From Clostridia bacterium (GTDB taxonomy: Bacteria; Bacillota; Clostridia; Oscillospirales; CAG-272): a stretch of 64,000 nucleotides of DNA. The stretch is from NCBI GenBank assembly GCA_017416185.1, contig JAFQDF010000013.1, positions 62,001 through 126,000 on the forward strand, given 5' to 3'. Below are positions 27,146-35,908 of the stretch, in pieces. Under the pieces are notes generated by a model. The model had not been told where the DNA came from, made no database searches, and saw only the letters and a list, made by a program, of their open reading frames with translations. Within the stretch, counting starts at the first letter, position 1. Each line of letters begins with the position of its first letter. Both the position numbers and the translations under genes were made by a program.

Positions 27146-28372
27146 ATGAAAATCGCTTTTGTCGGAGATCTTCAGTACTGGAAGGCCGAAATAGAAAATC
27201 TCGAATACAAAATGAAGCAGATAGCCGAGCATAATCCGGATCTTGCAATAGTTATGGGGGATTTCGGTGGTTCTAAAATGAGAAGCGTTGAGGGTCTCGA
27301 GGAAACTAAGCATCACGTTGACCTGATAGGATGTCCCTGGCAGGCAATAATGGGAAACCACGACGTTGAATACAACGAAGAATATATGATAAACTACGAC
27401 CCCGTTGCCACCTTCAGGGAGGTTTTTGGCAAGGAGCCGTATTCTGCCACCGTCATCGACGGAGTGCTTATTCTCTGTGTAACAATAGAGCGTCAGCCTC
27501 TTGATACTCTGCGTACCATACACGCGGTATACGTAAGCGACGAGCAGTATAAATGGGCAAGAGAACAGTTAAAAAAACACGAGGGTATGCCGACAATACT
27601 TGTTACCCATGCTCATATGGTCGGTTCGGGACTTCGATGTGACAGACCGCTTCATACCTCTGCCACCGATACATATCTGGAGCAAACCTTCAAACCCAAA
27701 CGATGGCAGACTCTTTTAAAAGAATTCCCCCAGATAAAGGCATGGTGCTCGGCACATCTGCATATGGGACATAATTATGATTCTGCCATAACCTACCGTG
27801 ACGGTGTAATGCATATCTCCTGCGGAGTAATGACCTGTTGCACAAGAGACGAGAGCTGTAATACACGATTTATCGATATAAATGACGGCAGGCTGTTCGT
27901 GCTTACACTGGATCATAATAATGACGAAAATCTTGTGCTTGACGCTTGTCTTGACCTGAACTCAAATAATCCGCCCAAGGGCAGATATTATATTCCCCAA
28001 AAAGGTGAGATACTTGTCGGTGCGGAGGATATCCCTACAGCGGTATACAAGCATCCATATCTTGACAGATATTACGTCTCTACAGAAAAGGATCTGCTGT
28101 GGGAATATGACGCAGAGCTGTGGGATTTTACCGGAACTATAGCCTACGAGCGAAAAATAAAAAATCTGTCGGCAGATACCGACAGACTGTATATAGAGTT
28201 TGTGGATGGTGAAATAGTCTCAATAGACCTTAATTCTCGAAAAAGATGGCAGTACACCGACCATATAAATCGGGATGCTGTATCCGAAAAAGGACTCAAG
28301 GGAGAAATACTTGAGTCCATCCCCTTCACTACCTTCACCAAAAAAGAAGGGGTATACGTTAAGTTTATATAA
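27146..28372 (+). CDS. Calcineurin-like metallophosphoesterase with C-terminal beta domain
   Basis: A 408-residue cytoplasmic protein. Metallophosphoesterase motifs in order: FVGDLQ, VMGDFGG, MGNHDVEY, VTHAHM and SAHLHMGH, giving the two-metal site. After about residue 265 comes a domain with short beta-strand repeats (KDLLWEYDAELWDFTG, RLYIEFVDGEIVSIDL) that looks propeller-like and may bind a ligand. AAGGAGATG precedes the ATG at 27146; upstream in-frame starts overlap the promoter and are rejected. The substrate is unknown. It is divergent from the phage-like cassette and convergent with the SLH genes. Confidence 0.8.
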   Translation: MKIAFVGDLQYWKAEIENLEYKMKQIAEHNPDLAIVMGDFGGSKMRSVEGLEETKHHVDLIGCPWQAIMGNHDVEYNEEYMINYDPVATFREVFGKEPYSATVIDGVLILCVTIERQPLDTLRTIHAVYVSDEQYKWAREQLKKHEGMPTILVTHAHMVGSGLRCDRPLHTSATDTYLEQTFKPKRWQTLLKEFPQIKAWCSAHLHMGHNYDSAITYRDGVMHISCGVMTCCTRDESCNTRFIDINDGRLFVLTLDHNNDENLVLDACLDLNSNNPPKGRYYIPQKGEILVGAEDIPTAVYKHPYLDRYYVSTEKDLLWEYDAELWDFTGTIAYERKIKNLSADTDRLYIEFVDGEIVSIDLNSRKRWQYTDHINRDAVSEKGLKGEILESIPFTTFTKKEGVYVKFI

Positions 28373-28379
28373 TAAAATC

Positions 28380-28405
28380 GAAAGCAGCGGATATCCGCTG
28401 CTTTC
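28380..28405. terminator. Bidirectional terminator, perfect 26-base palindrome
   Basis: GAAAGCAGCGGAT/ATCCGCTGCTTTC is a complete palindrome between the convergent metallophosphoesterase and SLH-SGNH genes, with T-rich tails both ways. Confidence 0.85.
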
Positions 28406-28421
28406 TTCCTTGATTTTGCAT

Positions 28422-30020
28422 TTATTTAGTTGCTTCTATATATCCGAGCTCAACAAGCTTTTTGTAAACCTGCTGGCCGAGGAGGGTGTTATAGATGTGG
28501 TTGCCGTGCTCGTAGTCGGAGAGCATGGAGTAAGGGATCTCGCCCTTAGCGATGTTCTCATCGTCCTTCTGTTTAGTTTCCTCATCTCTTGCACCAAGGT
28601 CGATAAGACCCTGTGCGTGAGCATCCTCAAGACCGTGCTCAATGGCATAGGTTCTGAAATCAAGGAAATGCTCGCCCCAATACTCCGCAAGATCAGCATT
28701 AAACTCCCAGATCTGAGGCATATAATAAAGGCTGGTAAGACTGATGATGATATAGTTGTCCGTACCGATATCGTCAACCATTCTCTGTTGTGTAGCTATA
28801 AGCTTGTCGGCCTCATCGTAATTGTATTCGTTACTGGGACCTGTAAAGATAACGTGGAAATCGTCAGAATCGGGCATGATCATACCGTTGGTAACAACGC
28901 GGGTAAGGCGGTCTACATATACTTCCTCAAATGATCCTGTACCCTGACGTGTAAAGAAATACATGTCGTTGTCGTCTTCGTCATACTGGTGGGATATCTG
29001 ACCCTTCTGACCTGCGATGGTAACGGGAGAAAGACCCTTGGTGCCGAGATCGGCAAGAGACTCTACCAGCTCGTAGTTTTCGTCATAGAGATATATTCTT
29101 ACGGGAGTCTTGTCTGCGGGGATCTTAAAGGGAGCAACGTACATAGGCATAGCACCCTGCTTCATTGCAACGTGCTCTGCGGTATCCCCTCCCGCACCGT
29201 AGTTATAAACCTTGAATTCTCTGGTGCCGTAGCCCTGTGCAAAGGCGTAGTCACGCAGCTCCTCGGGATAACCGCCTGCGGTCATACTGTCACCCCAGCA
29301 GAAGATCTGTATAGCATCTGATTCTTTGATCTCGATAGCATCAAAATCCTTAGTGTCGGGAGGAAGAACAGAGTCTGTCTTCATAAAGTGGAGAGTATAG
29401 AAAAGCTGAGCTGCCTGTGCACGGGTAGCGGTACCTCTGGGATCAAGCATTTCGTTACCTACACCGGTAATAACTCCGTTATATATAGCCCATTCTACGT
29501 CTTCCACAGCCCATGAACCGACCTTGGTACCGTCATTGAAGCTGTAAACACTGAGAGGACCTGCGGGGAATTTGTTAGTTATATTATACTTTACCGCAAA
29601 CTGATGTATCATACGGGCAAGCTGCTCACGGGTAACGCTGGAGTTGGGATTGAACTTACCGTCCATACCCACAACTATCCCTTTATCTACTGCCCAGGCA
29701 ACTGCCGTTTCAAACCAAGCACCGTCGGGTACGTCGGGAAAATCGGTATCGGTATAACCGGACAGATCATCGCCCGATAGCTGAGAAAGCACCTGCACGG
29801 TCATAGCACGGGTAAATTTTACATTAGGGTTAAAAACACCTTCACCCGTTCCTACCATAAGGCCCTTTTCGGCAACGTATGTAACCGCTTTATAGAACCA
29901 ATGGGTGGTCTTGACGTCGATAAAAGAGGTTGCTTCTTTTGCGGCAAAAGGCACTATAGCCGAGCTCATCATAAGCACAGCCAAAGCCAATACCGCAAGC
30001 TTGCGAATAATGTTTTTCAT
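28422..30020 (-). CDS. SLH-domain surface protein with SGNH-like domain (paralogue 1)
   Basis: A 532-residue secreted protein. The signal peptide ends near VPFAAKEA (residue 28). Three S-layer-homology repeats lie at about 32-75, 92-140 and 160-210, each with the FxDV...W and TR-type core (FTRAMTVQVLSQL, VTREQLARMIHQF, ATRAQAAQLFYTL); they anchor proteins to wall polymers. A C-terminal SGNH-like domain starts with CWGDSMTAGG (Ser 245) and ends with SDYEHGNH holding the Asp/His pair. A GGAGG ribosome-binding site and its own promoter precede it. It is about half identical to the next gene upstream, from which it is separated by its own promoter, so both come from a local duplication. Confidence 0.88.
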   Translation of the reverse strand: MKNIIRKLAVLALAVLMMSSAIVPFAAKEATSFIDVKTTHWFYKAVTYVAEKGLMVGTGEGVFNPNVKFTRAMTVQVLSQLSGDDLSGYTDTDFPDVPDGAWFETAVAWAVDKGIVVGMDGKFNPNSSVTREQLARMIHQFAVKYNITNKFPAGPLSVYSFNDGTKVGSWAVEDVEWAIYNGVITGVGNEMLDPRGTATRAQAAQLFYTLHFMKTDSVLPPDTKDFDAIEIKESDAIQIFCWGDSMTAGGYPEELRDYAFAQGYGTREFKVYNYGAGGDTAEHVAMKQGAMPMYVAPFKIPADKTPVRIYLYDENYELVESLADLGTKGLSPVTIAGQKGQISHQYDEDDNDMYFFTRQGTGSFEEVYVDRLTRVVTNGMIMPDSDDFHVIFTGPSNEYNYDEADKLIATQQRMVDDIGTDNYIIISLTSLYYMPQIWEFNADLAEYWGEHFLDFRTYAIEHGLEDAHAQGLIDLGARDEETKQKDDENIAKGEIPYSMLSDYEHGNHIYNTLLGQQVYKKLVELGYIEATK

Positions 30021-30053
30021 TTTCTTTTCCTCCGTGGAAATAAGTATATGATA

Positions 30054-30082
30054 ATTATATCAACACATATTGAATTTGTCAA
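30054..30082 (-). promoter_or_regulatory. Promoter of SLH-SGNH paralogue 1
   Basis: Minus strand TTGACA (30077-30082), 17-base spacer, TATAAT (30054-30059): exact consensus, 34 bases before the start codon. Confidence 0.85.
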
Positions 30083-30124
30083 CAAATTTACTGATATGAA
30101 AAACTACGGATACGGACAGAAAAG

Positions 30125-30141
30125 CCACGGAAAATCCGTGG
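30125..30141 (-). terminator. Terminator of SLH-SGNH paralogue 2
   Basis: CCACGGA-TTT-TCCGTGG on the minus strand followed by CTTTTC, six bases after the stop codon of the gene ending at 30148. A separate terminator and the promoter at 30054 make the two paralogues independent units. Confidence 0.75.
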
Positions 30142-30147
30142 TTTTTC

Positions 30148-31668
30148 TCAAGACTCCGGCGTGATATATCCGAGCTCTGTAAGCTTTTTATAAAGCTGCT
30201 CGGCAAGAAGCTGATCAAACAGGCTGTTTCCGTGAACCGAATCGGAACGGAAGGACTCCGGCAGTCTGCCGTCGGCAATATTTTGAAGATCCTCCTCTGT
30301 AGGCTCAATGCCTGCATCCTTGAAGCCGTCGCTCAGAAGATAGCTACTGAAATCTAGGAAATGTTCTCCGTAATGATCCTCAAGGGATTTGTTGAAGGTA
30401 ACAAGAGCCTCCTTGCTACGGTGTCCCGCAAAACCTATGATGATGTATTTATCGGTATCAGCATACTCAAGCATGCTACTCTGTGTCTTGATAAGCTCGG
30501 AGGCATCTCCTGTTTTGTATGCATTGTTTGCGCCGCTGTATATGATGTGTATATCTTCTGATCTCTGATCGCACATAGCAGAGGAAACTACTCTTGTAAG
30601 GCGGTCTACCCTGACCTCCTCGCCTGCCTCTTCACGTTCGAAATAATATTGATCGCCGTCTCTGTAGTAGAGAGCACCCTTGATACCTGCAATATAAGCA
30701 GGCGTAAGTCCGATACCGCCGAGATCTGCCATAGATATAACGGGCTGATAGTTGTAATCAAGCAGAGGAACCAACACTGCAGTTTTTTCGGCAGGTATGG
30801 TAAAAGGCGCTGCATAGAGAGCAAGACCGCCCTGCTTCATAGCGATATGCTCTGCGGTATCTCCGCCCGCGCTGTAACTGCGCACCGAAACACCTGATGC
30901 TATAGCTCTCAGCTTTTTAGGATATCCCTGGCTCATACTGTCACCCCAACAAAGTACACGAGGCTTGTCGGACTCGGTAACCGTAAGAGCATCAAAATCC
31001 TTGGTATCGGGAGGAAGCATCTCCTCGTACTTCATATAATGAACGCTGTAGAATAACTGTGCCGCCTGTGCTCTTGTGGCAGTGCCTCCGGGATCAAGCC
31101 TATTATTGCCTACACCCGAGATAACACCGTTGTATACAGCCCACTCAACATCGTCTTTAGCCCAAGTGCCTATTCTGTTCGCATCCGCAAAATCATCTGT
31201 ACTATACTCTGCCGGGAACAAATTGTATATACCGTATTTCTCTGCAAACTGATGTATCATACGGGCGAGCTGTTCACGGGTAACGGAATCGTTAGGCTTA
31301 AACTTACCGTCAACGCCTACGACTATCTCCTTATCCGCAGCCCACGAAACCGCAGTTTCAAACCAAGCTCCTTCGGGTACGTCGGGGAAATCGGTGTCGG
31401 TATAAGCGGACAGATCATCCCCTGAAAGCTGTGAAAGAACCTGCACCGTCATAGCACGGGTAAACTTTACGTTAGGTGAGAACACCCCTTCATCCGTTCC
31501 TACCATAAGTCCCTTTTCGGCTACATAGGTAACTGCTTTACAGAACCAGTGGTTAGACTTAACGTCTGTAAAGGATGTTGCCTCCTTTGCTGCGAAAGGT
31601 ACCGCTGCAGAGCTCATCATAAGGAGTGCCAGCGCCAGCACCAGCATTCTGCTAATAATCTTTTTCAT
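30148..31668 (-). CDS. SLH-domain surface protein with SGNH-like domain (paralogue 2)
   Basis: A 506-residue paralogue of the gene at 28422-30020 with the same order: signal peptide, three SLH repeats (about 32-75, 92-140, 158-210), a PPDTKDFDAL linker shared by both, then the SGNH-like domain with CWGDSMSQG (Ser 244) and SDSVHGNS for Asp/His. The SLH half is strongly conserved between the two copies and the catalytic half has diverged (different loops, 26 residues shorter), which suggests a shared wall anchor and different substrates. A TTGACA at 31725-31730 on the minus strand may be its -35 box, but no good -10 box follows. Confidence 0.88.
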   Translation of the reverse strand: MKKIISRMLVLALALLMMSSAAVPFAAKEATSFTDVKSNHWFCKAVTYVAEKGLMVGTDEGVFSPNVKFTRAMTVQVLSQLSGDDLSAYTDTDFPDVPEGAWFETAVSWAADKEIVVGVDGKFKPNDSVTREQLARMIHQFAEKYGIYNLFPAEYSTDDFADANRIGTWAKDDVEWAVYNGVISGVGNNRLDPGGTATRAQAAQLFYSVHYMKYEEMLPPDTKDFDALTVTESDKPRVLCWGDSMSQGYPKKLRAIASGVSVRSYSAGGDTAEHIAMKQGGLALYAAPFTIPAEKTAVLVPLLDYNYQPVISMADLGGIGLTPAYIAGIKGALYYRDGDQYYFEREEAGEEVRVDRLTRVVSSAMCDQRSEDIHIIYSGANNAYKTGDASELIKTQSSMLEYADTDKYIIIGFAGHRSKEALVTFNKSLEDHYGEHFLDFSSYLLSDGFKDAGIEPTEEDLQNIADGRLPESFRSDSVHGNSLFDQLLAEQLYKKLTELGYITPES

Positions 31669-31738
31669 TATCTTTTCTCCTTGGAAACCTGTATATGATA
31701 ATTTCGATAAAATGGTTATTAATTGTCAATAAAGACAG

Positions 31739-32470
31739 TTATAATTCCGGCTTAAAGCAGGGCATAAATTCAAGCTTGAAGAGATTCGCCTTATGCTTAC
31801 GGTCAATAAGCTCTTTGGTTTCGGCATCCTCTATCTCGCCGGTTCTGATATATCTGTCAAGCTCGGCATAGGTAAAGCCGAGGTTTTCTTCGTCAGTCTT
31901 TCCGCAAAGACCGTCGATAGGTACCTTATCCACCAGCTCACCGGGAAGCCCAAGCAAGCGGCCTATCTCCTTGACCTCGCTCACGGTAATAAAGGACATG
32001 GGAGAAAAATCTCCTACAGAGTCACCGTATCTGGTAGAATAGCCGACCCAGTCCTCGGAGAGGTTACAGGTATTGCACACTCTGCCGTTAACGCTCTGGG
32101 ATACGGCATAAAGGGTAGACATTCTTATTCTCGGTGGTATGTTCTGTACGGTCTGAGGGGTTACGTCTATATCATCGGGAAGATTCTTCAATATTCCGTC
32201 CACTGCATCCTTGATGTTAACAACATAATGCTTTATTCCCAAATGGTTTACCAGCTGATAAGCCTTGTCAATGTCGTGCTGTTCACCCTGAGGCATAAGG
32301 ACACCTATAACTCTGTCCTTACCAAGTGCTTCGACACATAGTGCCGCCGCAACAGACGAATCCTTACCGCCGGATATACCTATCACCGCATTACATCCGG
32401 GTCCGTTCTTTTCAAAGAAATCGCGTATCCACGCCACACATTCGTTTTTTACCTTTTCCGCATTAAACAT
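31739..32470 (-). CDS. nadE: NAD(+) synthase, ammonia-dependent type
   Basis: A 243-residue NadE that converts nicotinate adenine dinucleotide to NAD using ATP and ammonia. The ATP-pyrophosphatase loop is IGISGGKDSSVAAA. There is no N-terminal nitrilase (glutaminase) domain, so free ammonia is the nitrogen source. It follows a nicotinamidase-like gene by 15 bases on the same strand, which makes a two-gene NAD salvage unit. Confidence 0.93.
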   Translation of the reverse strand: MFNAEKVKNECVAWIRDFFEKNGPGCNAVIGISGGKDSSVAAALCVEALGKDRVIGVLMPQGEQHDIDKAYQLVNHLGIKHYVVNIKDAVDGILKNLPDDIDVTPQTVQNIPPRIRMSTLYAVSQSVNGRVCNTCNLSEDWVGYSTRYGDSVGDFSPMSFITVSEVKEIGRLLGLPGELVDKVPIDGLCGKTDEENLGFTYAELDRYIRTGEIEDAETKELIDRKHKANLFKLEFMPCFKPEL

Positions 32471-32485
32471 TTTATATATCCTCCG

Positions 32486-33016
32486 TTATTCTCCTGTTAT
32501 ATTGATCTGGCACATCTTCATAGTTATAAGTGCCGCCCTGTGGCTGTCGGGAGTTACTCCCGCACAGCAGCTTGCGTCTACACTTACAGTAGTTTCAAGG
32601 AAATTAGCCTTTATCAAAAGTGCATTGGATACAACACATATATCGGTACAAAGACCGATCAATTCTATTGTAATATCATTCTCATCATAATTTTCTTTGA
32701 TATATTCAACAAGCTCGGTAGATCCGAAGGTAGGCTTCTCGATAGCCTTGTACTGATTTTTATCAAGAGCAGCCTGAACCTTTTTGTCTAACTGCCAGCC
32801 GTCAGTATCCTTGATACAGTGGGGTACGGGAAGGTTCTTGCCCTCCTGAGTTTCCATATAGTTTTCGGCGTGGGTATCGTAGGTAACGATAATGTCCCCT
32901 TCAAAGCTATCTATCTTATTTACCACATTGTCAACTATATTAACCGCCTCGGCTGTACCCAGCGCTCCGTCGACAAAATCCTTCTGCATATCTACAACTA
33001 TCAGTATCTTCTTCAT
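32486..33016 (-). CDS. Nicotinamidase-like cysteine hydrolase (isochorismatase fold)
   Basis: A 176-residue isochorismatase-superfamily enzyme with the catalytic Asp in VVDMQKDFVDG, Lys in EKPTFGSTE and nucleophile Cys in GLCTDICVVSNAL. Metal-ligand candidates are in YDTHAENY and VPHC, as in PncA. The likely reaction is deamidation of nicotinamide to nicotinate, which the following nadE pathway would use after phosphoribosylation. The pairing with nadE supports the call over other isochorismatase-like amidases. GGGAG precedes the ATG. Confidence 0.85.
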   Translation of the reverse strand: MKKILIVVDMQKDFVDGALGTAEAVNIVDNVVNKIDSFEGDIIVTYDTHAENYMETQEGKNLPVPHCIKDTDGWQLDKKVQAALDKNQYKAIEKPTFGSTELVEYIKENYDENDITIELIGLCTDICVVSNALLIKANFLETTVSVDASCCAGVTPDSHRAALITMKMCQINITGE

Positions 33017-33041
33017 AGCGTTGCTCCCTTCTGTTTTCGTT

Positions 33042-33070
33042 ATTATACCACATTGTCACATAAAAAACAA
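33042..33070 (-). promoter_or_regulatory. Promoter of the nicotinamidase-nadE unit
   Basis: Minus strand TTGTTT (33065-33070), 17-base spacer, TATAAT (33042-33047). Confidence 0.6.
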
Positions 33071-33113
33071 TACGTTACGCAAGAGAGTTGTACCTACCGT
33101 ATTATAAGCAAAA

Positions 33114-33142
33114 AAGAGGACAGAGCATCGCCCCATCCTCTT
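33114..33142 (-). terminator. Terminator after the rubrerythrin-BFD unit
   Basis: AAGAGGA ... TCCTCTT with a 15-base loop followed on the minus strand by TTTTTTGC, 11 bases after the BFD-like stop codon. Confidence 0.65.
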
Positions 33143-33152
33143 AATTATTAAC

Positions 33153-33347
33153 TTAACCCATCATTTCCTTTGAAATGACGTCAAGCACTTTCTGATAGCA
33201 GCCGCCGCAGCCTGTGGAGCAGTTGGTGATCTTCTGTACACCCTCAAATGCTCCGAGAACGTCGTCAAAGCTCTTCATTGAATGAAGCGCCACGACGATA
33301 TCGTTATAGGATACCTGCTTGCAGTTGCAGATTATAGTGTTTTCCAT
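33153..33347 (-). CDS. BFD-like [2Fe-2S]-binding protein
   Basis: 64 residues, starting MENTIICNCKQV, with CNC near the N-terminus and STGCGGCYQ near residue 45; this Cys spacing is that of bacterioferritin-associated ferredoxin-like domains. The ATG at 33347 lies one base after the rubrerythrin stop with no clear ribosome-binding site, so translation is probably coupled. It probably passes electrons or iron to or from the rubrerythrin; this is inferred from the pairing. Confidence 0.85.
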   Translation of the reverse strand: MENTIICNCKQVSYNDIVVALHSMKSFDDVLGAFEGVQKITNCSTGCGGCYQKVLDVISKEMMG

Positions 33348-33348
33348 C

Positions 33349-33903
33349 TTATTTGAAATATCTGTTGAGAAGTCCCTGGAAAGCCTTGCCGTGACGAGCT
33401 TCGTCGCGTGCCATCTCGTGAACGGTATCATGGATAGCGTCGAGGTTATTCATCTTTGCCATCTTAGCAAGCTCAAACTTACCCTCGGTTGCACCGCACT
33501 CAGCTTCAACTCTCATCTCAAGATTCTTCTTGGTGGAGGTAGTAACTACCTCGCCGAGGAGCTCTGCAAACTTAGCTGCGTGCTCTGCTTCCTCGTAAGC
33601 TGCCTTTTCCCAGTAAAGACCGATCTCGGGATAGCCCTCGCGGTGTGCAACTCTTGCCATAGCAAGGTACATACCAACCTCGGTGCACTCGCCCTCAAAG
33701 TTAGCTCTGAGACCGTCGATGATCTCCTGAGGAACGCCCTCTGCCTTACCTACGCCAACCTCGTGCTCGCAAGCCCAAACCATTTCGCCGTTATCTACAA
33801 GCTCTACAAACTTTTCTGCAGGCTGCTTACAAAGGGGGCACTGCTCGGGTGCGTGATCTCCTTCAACTATCTGTCCGCAAACTGTACATTTCCACTTTTT
33901 CAT
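33349..33903 (-). CDS. Reverse rubrerythrin, NADH peroxidase-type
   Basis: 184 residues. The rubredoxin domain is N-terminal (CTVCGQ ... CPLCKQ), followed by a ferritin-like di-iron domain with ligands in [27 protein letters not shown] and [11 protein letters not shown]. This reversed order defines clostridial reverse rubrerythrins, which reduce hydrogen peroxide and help oxygen tolerance. A two-gene unit with the BFD-like protein. Its promoter is well defined. Confidence 0.93.
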   Translation of the reverse strand: MKKWKCTVCGQIVEGDHAPEQCPLCKQPAEKFVELVDNGEMVWACEHEVGVGKAEGVPQEIIDGLRANFEGECTEVGMYLAMARVAHREGYPEIGLYWEKAAYEEAEHAAKFAELLGEVVTTSTKKNLEMRVEAECGATEGKFELAKMAKMNNLDAIHDTVHEMARDEARHGKAFQGLLNRYFK

Positions 33904-33956
33904 AATTAAGTACTCCTTTTTATGTAAAAAATATTGTCTTTTATTTTGACAAGATT

Positions 33957-33985
33957 ATTCTATCATATAAAGTTAAAAAAATCAA
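33957..33985 (-). promoter_or_regulatory. Promoter of the rubrerythrin gene
   Basis: Minus strand TTGATT (33980-33985), 17-base spacer, TAGAAT (33957-33962); its -35 overlaps the end of the acyltransferase gene. No clear PerR box could be assigned by eye. Confidence 0.6.
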
Positions 33986-35094
33986 CTATTTTTCTTTGAC
34001 AATTTTGCCTTTATCCACCTGTATGTATACACCCAATTACAGCTGTTGCAGGCTGATTTGTAGGGTATTCCCGTTGCGATAAAACAGAGGGGTTTTACCG
34101 TGGCAACCGTCTTTAAAACAATGAAGCAGATAACGAAATTCGCCGCCGTTATCCAGATGGGATCAATAAAGCTGTTGACGCTTATGCCGGCGGTATACAT
34201 CATACTTAAAAGAATATTATGCATAAAATACACCGAAAGAGACAGGGGAACTATGGGAACTACCTTTAAAAGCTTGCTTTCTTTATTTAAGCATTGCTTG
34301 AAGATGAGGAATATTGCCGCCGCTAAAAGTATCTCAAACCCCTTGCTTTGTGTCTGGAAGGTCTGGGTATATACGCCCTTATCCAGAGTGATGAAATAGG
34401 TTCCTGCCGTTATGATTCCCCACGTTATTAAAGCAACGCCGAAGAGCAGAAGGTTCGGTATCTTCTTTTTAAGTGAACCGAGATAATATCCCAGTATAAA
34501 CGTAGACAGATGCCCTGAAAATACGGTGAGCTTGTTAATGATATCTATCTGCATATACTTATCAATGCTGTCCGGCAAGACAGCGGTAATCATAGCGTGC
34601 AGGGATATGACCGATGCCAAAGTAAACAGATATATATGACCTTTTCGGTCAAGGCTCTTTATCGCACCTCTGAGAAAAGGGGAGATCATATACAGAGCTA
34701 TAAGTGTATACATATACCAGAAGTGCACCGCCGCAGGGCTGTTGAGCGAAGAGACAAGCTTTTGGGCAAAAAGCTTTATATCAAAGCCGAAAAGGATCTG
34801 CCATATCACCGCAACCAAAGTCCAGCCTACAAGAGGAACGGCAAGTCTGGGTAAGCGCTTCTTTATAAGCACGGATATATCAAGAGTCTTGTCGCTTGAG
34901 AGAAGCAGATACCCCGACATCATAAAGAAGAATGGTACTGCGGTAAACATAAGACTTGTTATGGTGTTTGTTATATGCCAACCCGCGTTTATCTCACCAC
35001 GAAGAAGTGAGGACGCCGCGTGCATATATATTACACCGAACATCGCAAAAACTCTCAAATAATCAAAATAATGTATATGCTTTTTTTCTTCCAT
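33982..35094 (-). CDS. Acyltransferase 3 family membrane protein
   Basis: A 370-residue protein with about ten membrane segments. The family signature at the N-terminus is FDYLRVFAMFGVIYMHA, with the His used for acyl transfer, then FFFMMSGYLLL. The C-terminus has the LCFIATGIPYKSACNSCNW signature common in clostridial members. Such proteins O-acetylate exopolysaccharides or other envelope glycans. GGAGT precedes the ATG at 35094; an upstream in-frame ATG at 35112 falls in the terminator hairpin of the capsule operon. Its position directly after that operon suggests, but does not prove, that the capsule is a substrate. Confidence 0.88.
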   Translation of the reverse strand: MEEKKHIHYFDYLRVFAMFGVIYMHAASSLLRGEINAGWHITNTITSLMFTAVPFFFMMSGYLLLSSDKTLDISVLIKKRLPRLAVPLVGWTLVAVIWQILFGFDIKLFAQKLVSSLNSPAAVHFWYMYTLIALYMISPFLRGAIKSLDRKGHIYLFTLASVISLHAMITAVLPDSIDKYMQIDIINKLTVFSGHLSTFILGYYLGSLKKKIPNLLLFGVALITWGIITAGTYFITLDKGVYTQTFQTQSKGFEILLAAAIFLIFKQCLNKESKLLKVVPIVPLSLSVYFMHNILLSMMYTAGISVNSFIDPIWITAANFVICFIVLKTVATVKPLCFIATGIPYKSACNSCNWVYTYRWIKAKLSKKNS

Positions 35095-35110
35095 AAATAC
35101 TCCGTATATC

Positions 35111-35134
35111 AAAAGGGCGAAATATTCGCCCTTT
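35111..35134 (-). terminator. Terminator of the capsule operon
   Basis: AAAAGGGCGAA-n2-4-TTCGCCCTTTT, a strong stem 28 bases after the BY-kinase stop codon. Confidence 0.85.
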
Positions 35135-35161
35135 TGTTATTTTATTACTTACCTGAAAGAC

Positions 35162-35908
35162 TTATTCCTTATCCGTCTTCTGGCCGTAGCCGTATGCACC
35201 GTACTGACCGTAGCCGTACTTCTTGCCATAGCCGTATTTCTTACCGTAGCCGTACTTGGAATAGTAATAGCCCTTGTTTTTTGAACTGGTGTTATTACGT
35301 ACAACACCCAGAATCTTACAGTTACTCATCTTGAGCTGAGCAACTACCTCCTTTGCCTGCTTGGAACGCACACGGTTGCCGCCCATAAGAAGAACTGTAC
35401 CGTCGGCGATAGCTGCAATAACCGCCGCATCAATAACTCGGCCGAGAGGAGGAGTATCTATGATAACGTAGTCATAAACAGCTCTTGCCTCCTCGATAAG
35501 CCTGTTAAAATGCTTACCGCTGACAAGCTCAACGGGGTTAGGGGGATACTGTCCCGAGAAAAGGATATTGAGCTTGGAATACTGGGTGTCGTAAAGACAC
35601 TCCTCAAGCTTATTCATACCTGTAAGAACCTCACTTAAGCCCTTGGTATTCTTGGCGGTGGTATTACGTCCCGCCATAACCGATTTACGCATATCAGCGT
35701 CAACCAAAAGCACTTTTTTGCCCAGCTCGGCAAAGCTCTTTGCAAGATGAAGCGCAACGGTGGTCTTACCCTCGTTCTCGTTACAGCTTGTGATGGCGAT
35801 AACCTTGATATCCGAACCGCAGAACTGTATGTTGGTACGGAGGACCTTGTATGCTTCCTGTGTGAAAAAGTCATTTGCGCCCGGAAGCTTCAATGAAATG
35901 TTTTCCAT
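35162..35908 (-). CDS. CpsD/CapB-type tyrosine autokinase (BY-kinase)
   Basis: A 248-residue cytoplasmic P-loop kinase that autophosphorylates on a C-terminal tyrosine cluster and, with the Wzz-like partner, controls capsule polymer length and export. Walker A is SCNENEGKTT, which departs from the usual PGEGKS/T; Walker A' is VLLVDADMRKS and Walker B is YVIIDTPP. Residues of about 214-241 form a tail with 12 tyrosines in YGYGKK-type repeats. It starts one base over the end of the Wzz-like gene and is the last gene of the operon. Confidence 0.92.
   Translation of the reverse strand: MENISLKLPGANDFFTQEAYKVLRTNIQFCGSDIKVIAITSCNENEGKTTVALHLAKSFAELGKKVLLVDADMRKSVMAGRNTTAKNTKGLSEVLTGMNKLEECLYDTQYSKLNILFSGQYPPNPVELVSGKHFNRLIEEARAVYDYVIIDTPPLGRVIDAAVIAAIADGTVLLMGGNRVRSKQAKEVVAQLKMSNCKILGVVRNNTSSKNKGYYYSKYGYGKKYGYGKKYGYGQYGAYGYGQKTDKE
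35186..35269 (-). repeat. Tyr-Gly repeat tract of the BY-kinase tail
   Basis: Imperfect tandem repeats of TACGGCTACGGTAAGAAG-type units encode YGYGKK. The same unit family, and the identical ending YGAYGYGQ, occur at 36025-36141 in the upstream gene. Confidence 0.8.

Noticed and set aside
22759-27146. Integrated element using tRNA-Leu as attachment site for the phage-like cassette
   Set aside because: No copy of the tRNA 3' end is seen on the far side near 27.0-27.15 kb or elsewhere in the window, and there is no integrase. The tRNA also has its own terminator.
33904-33981. PerR box at the rubrerythrin promoter
   Set aside because: AT-rich near-palindromes are present but none matches the PerR consensus well enough to claim by eye.
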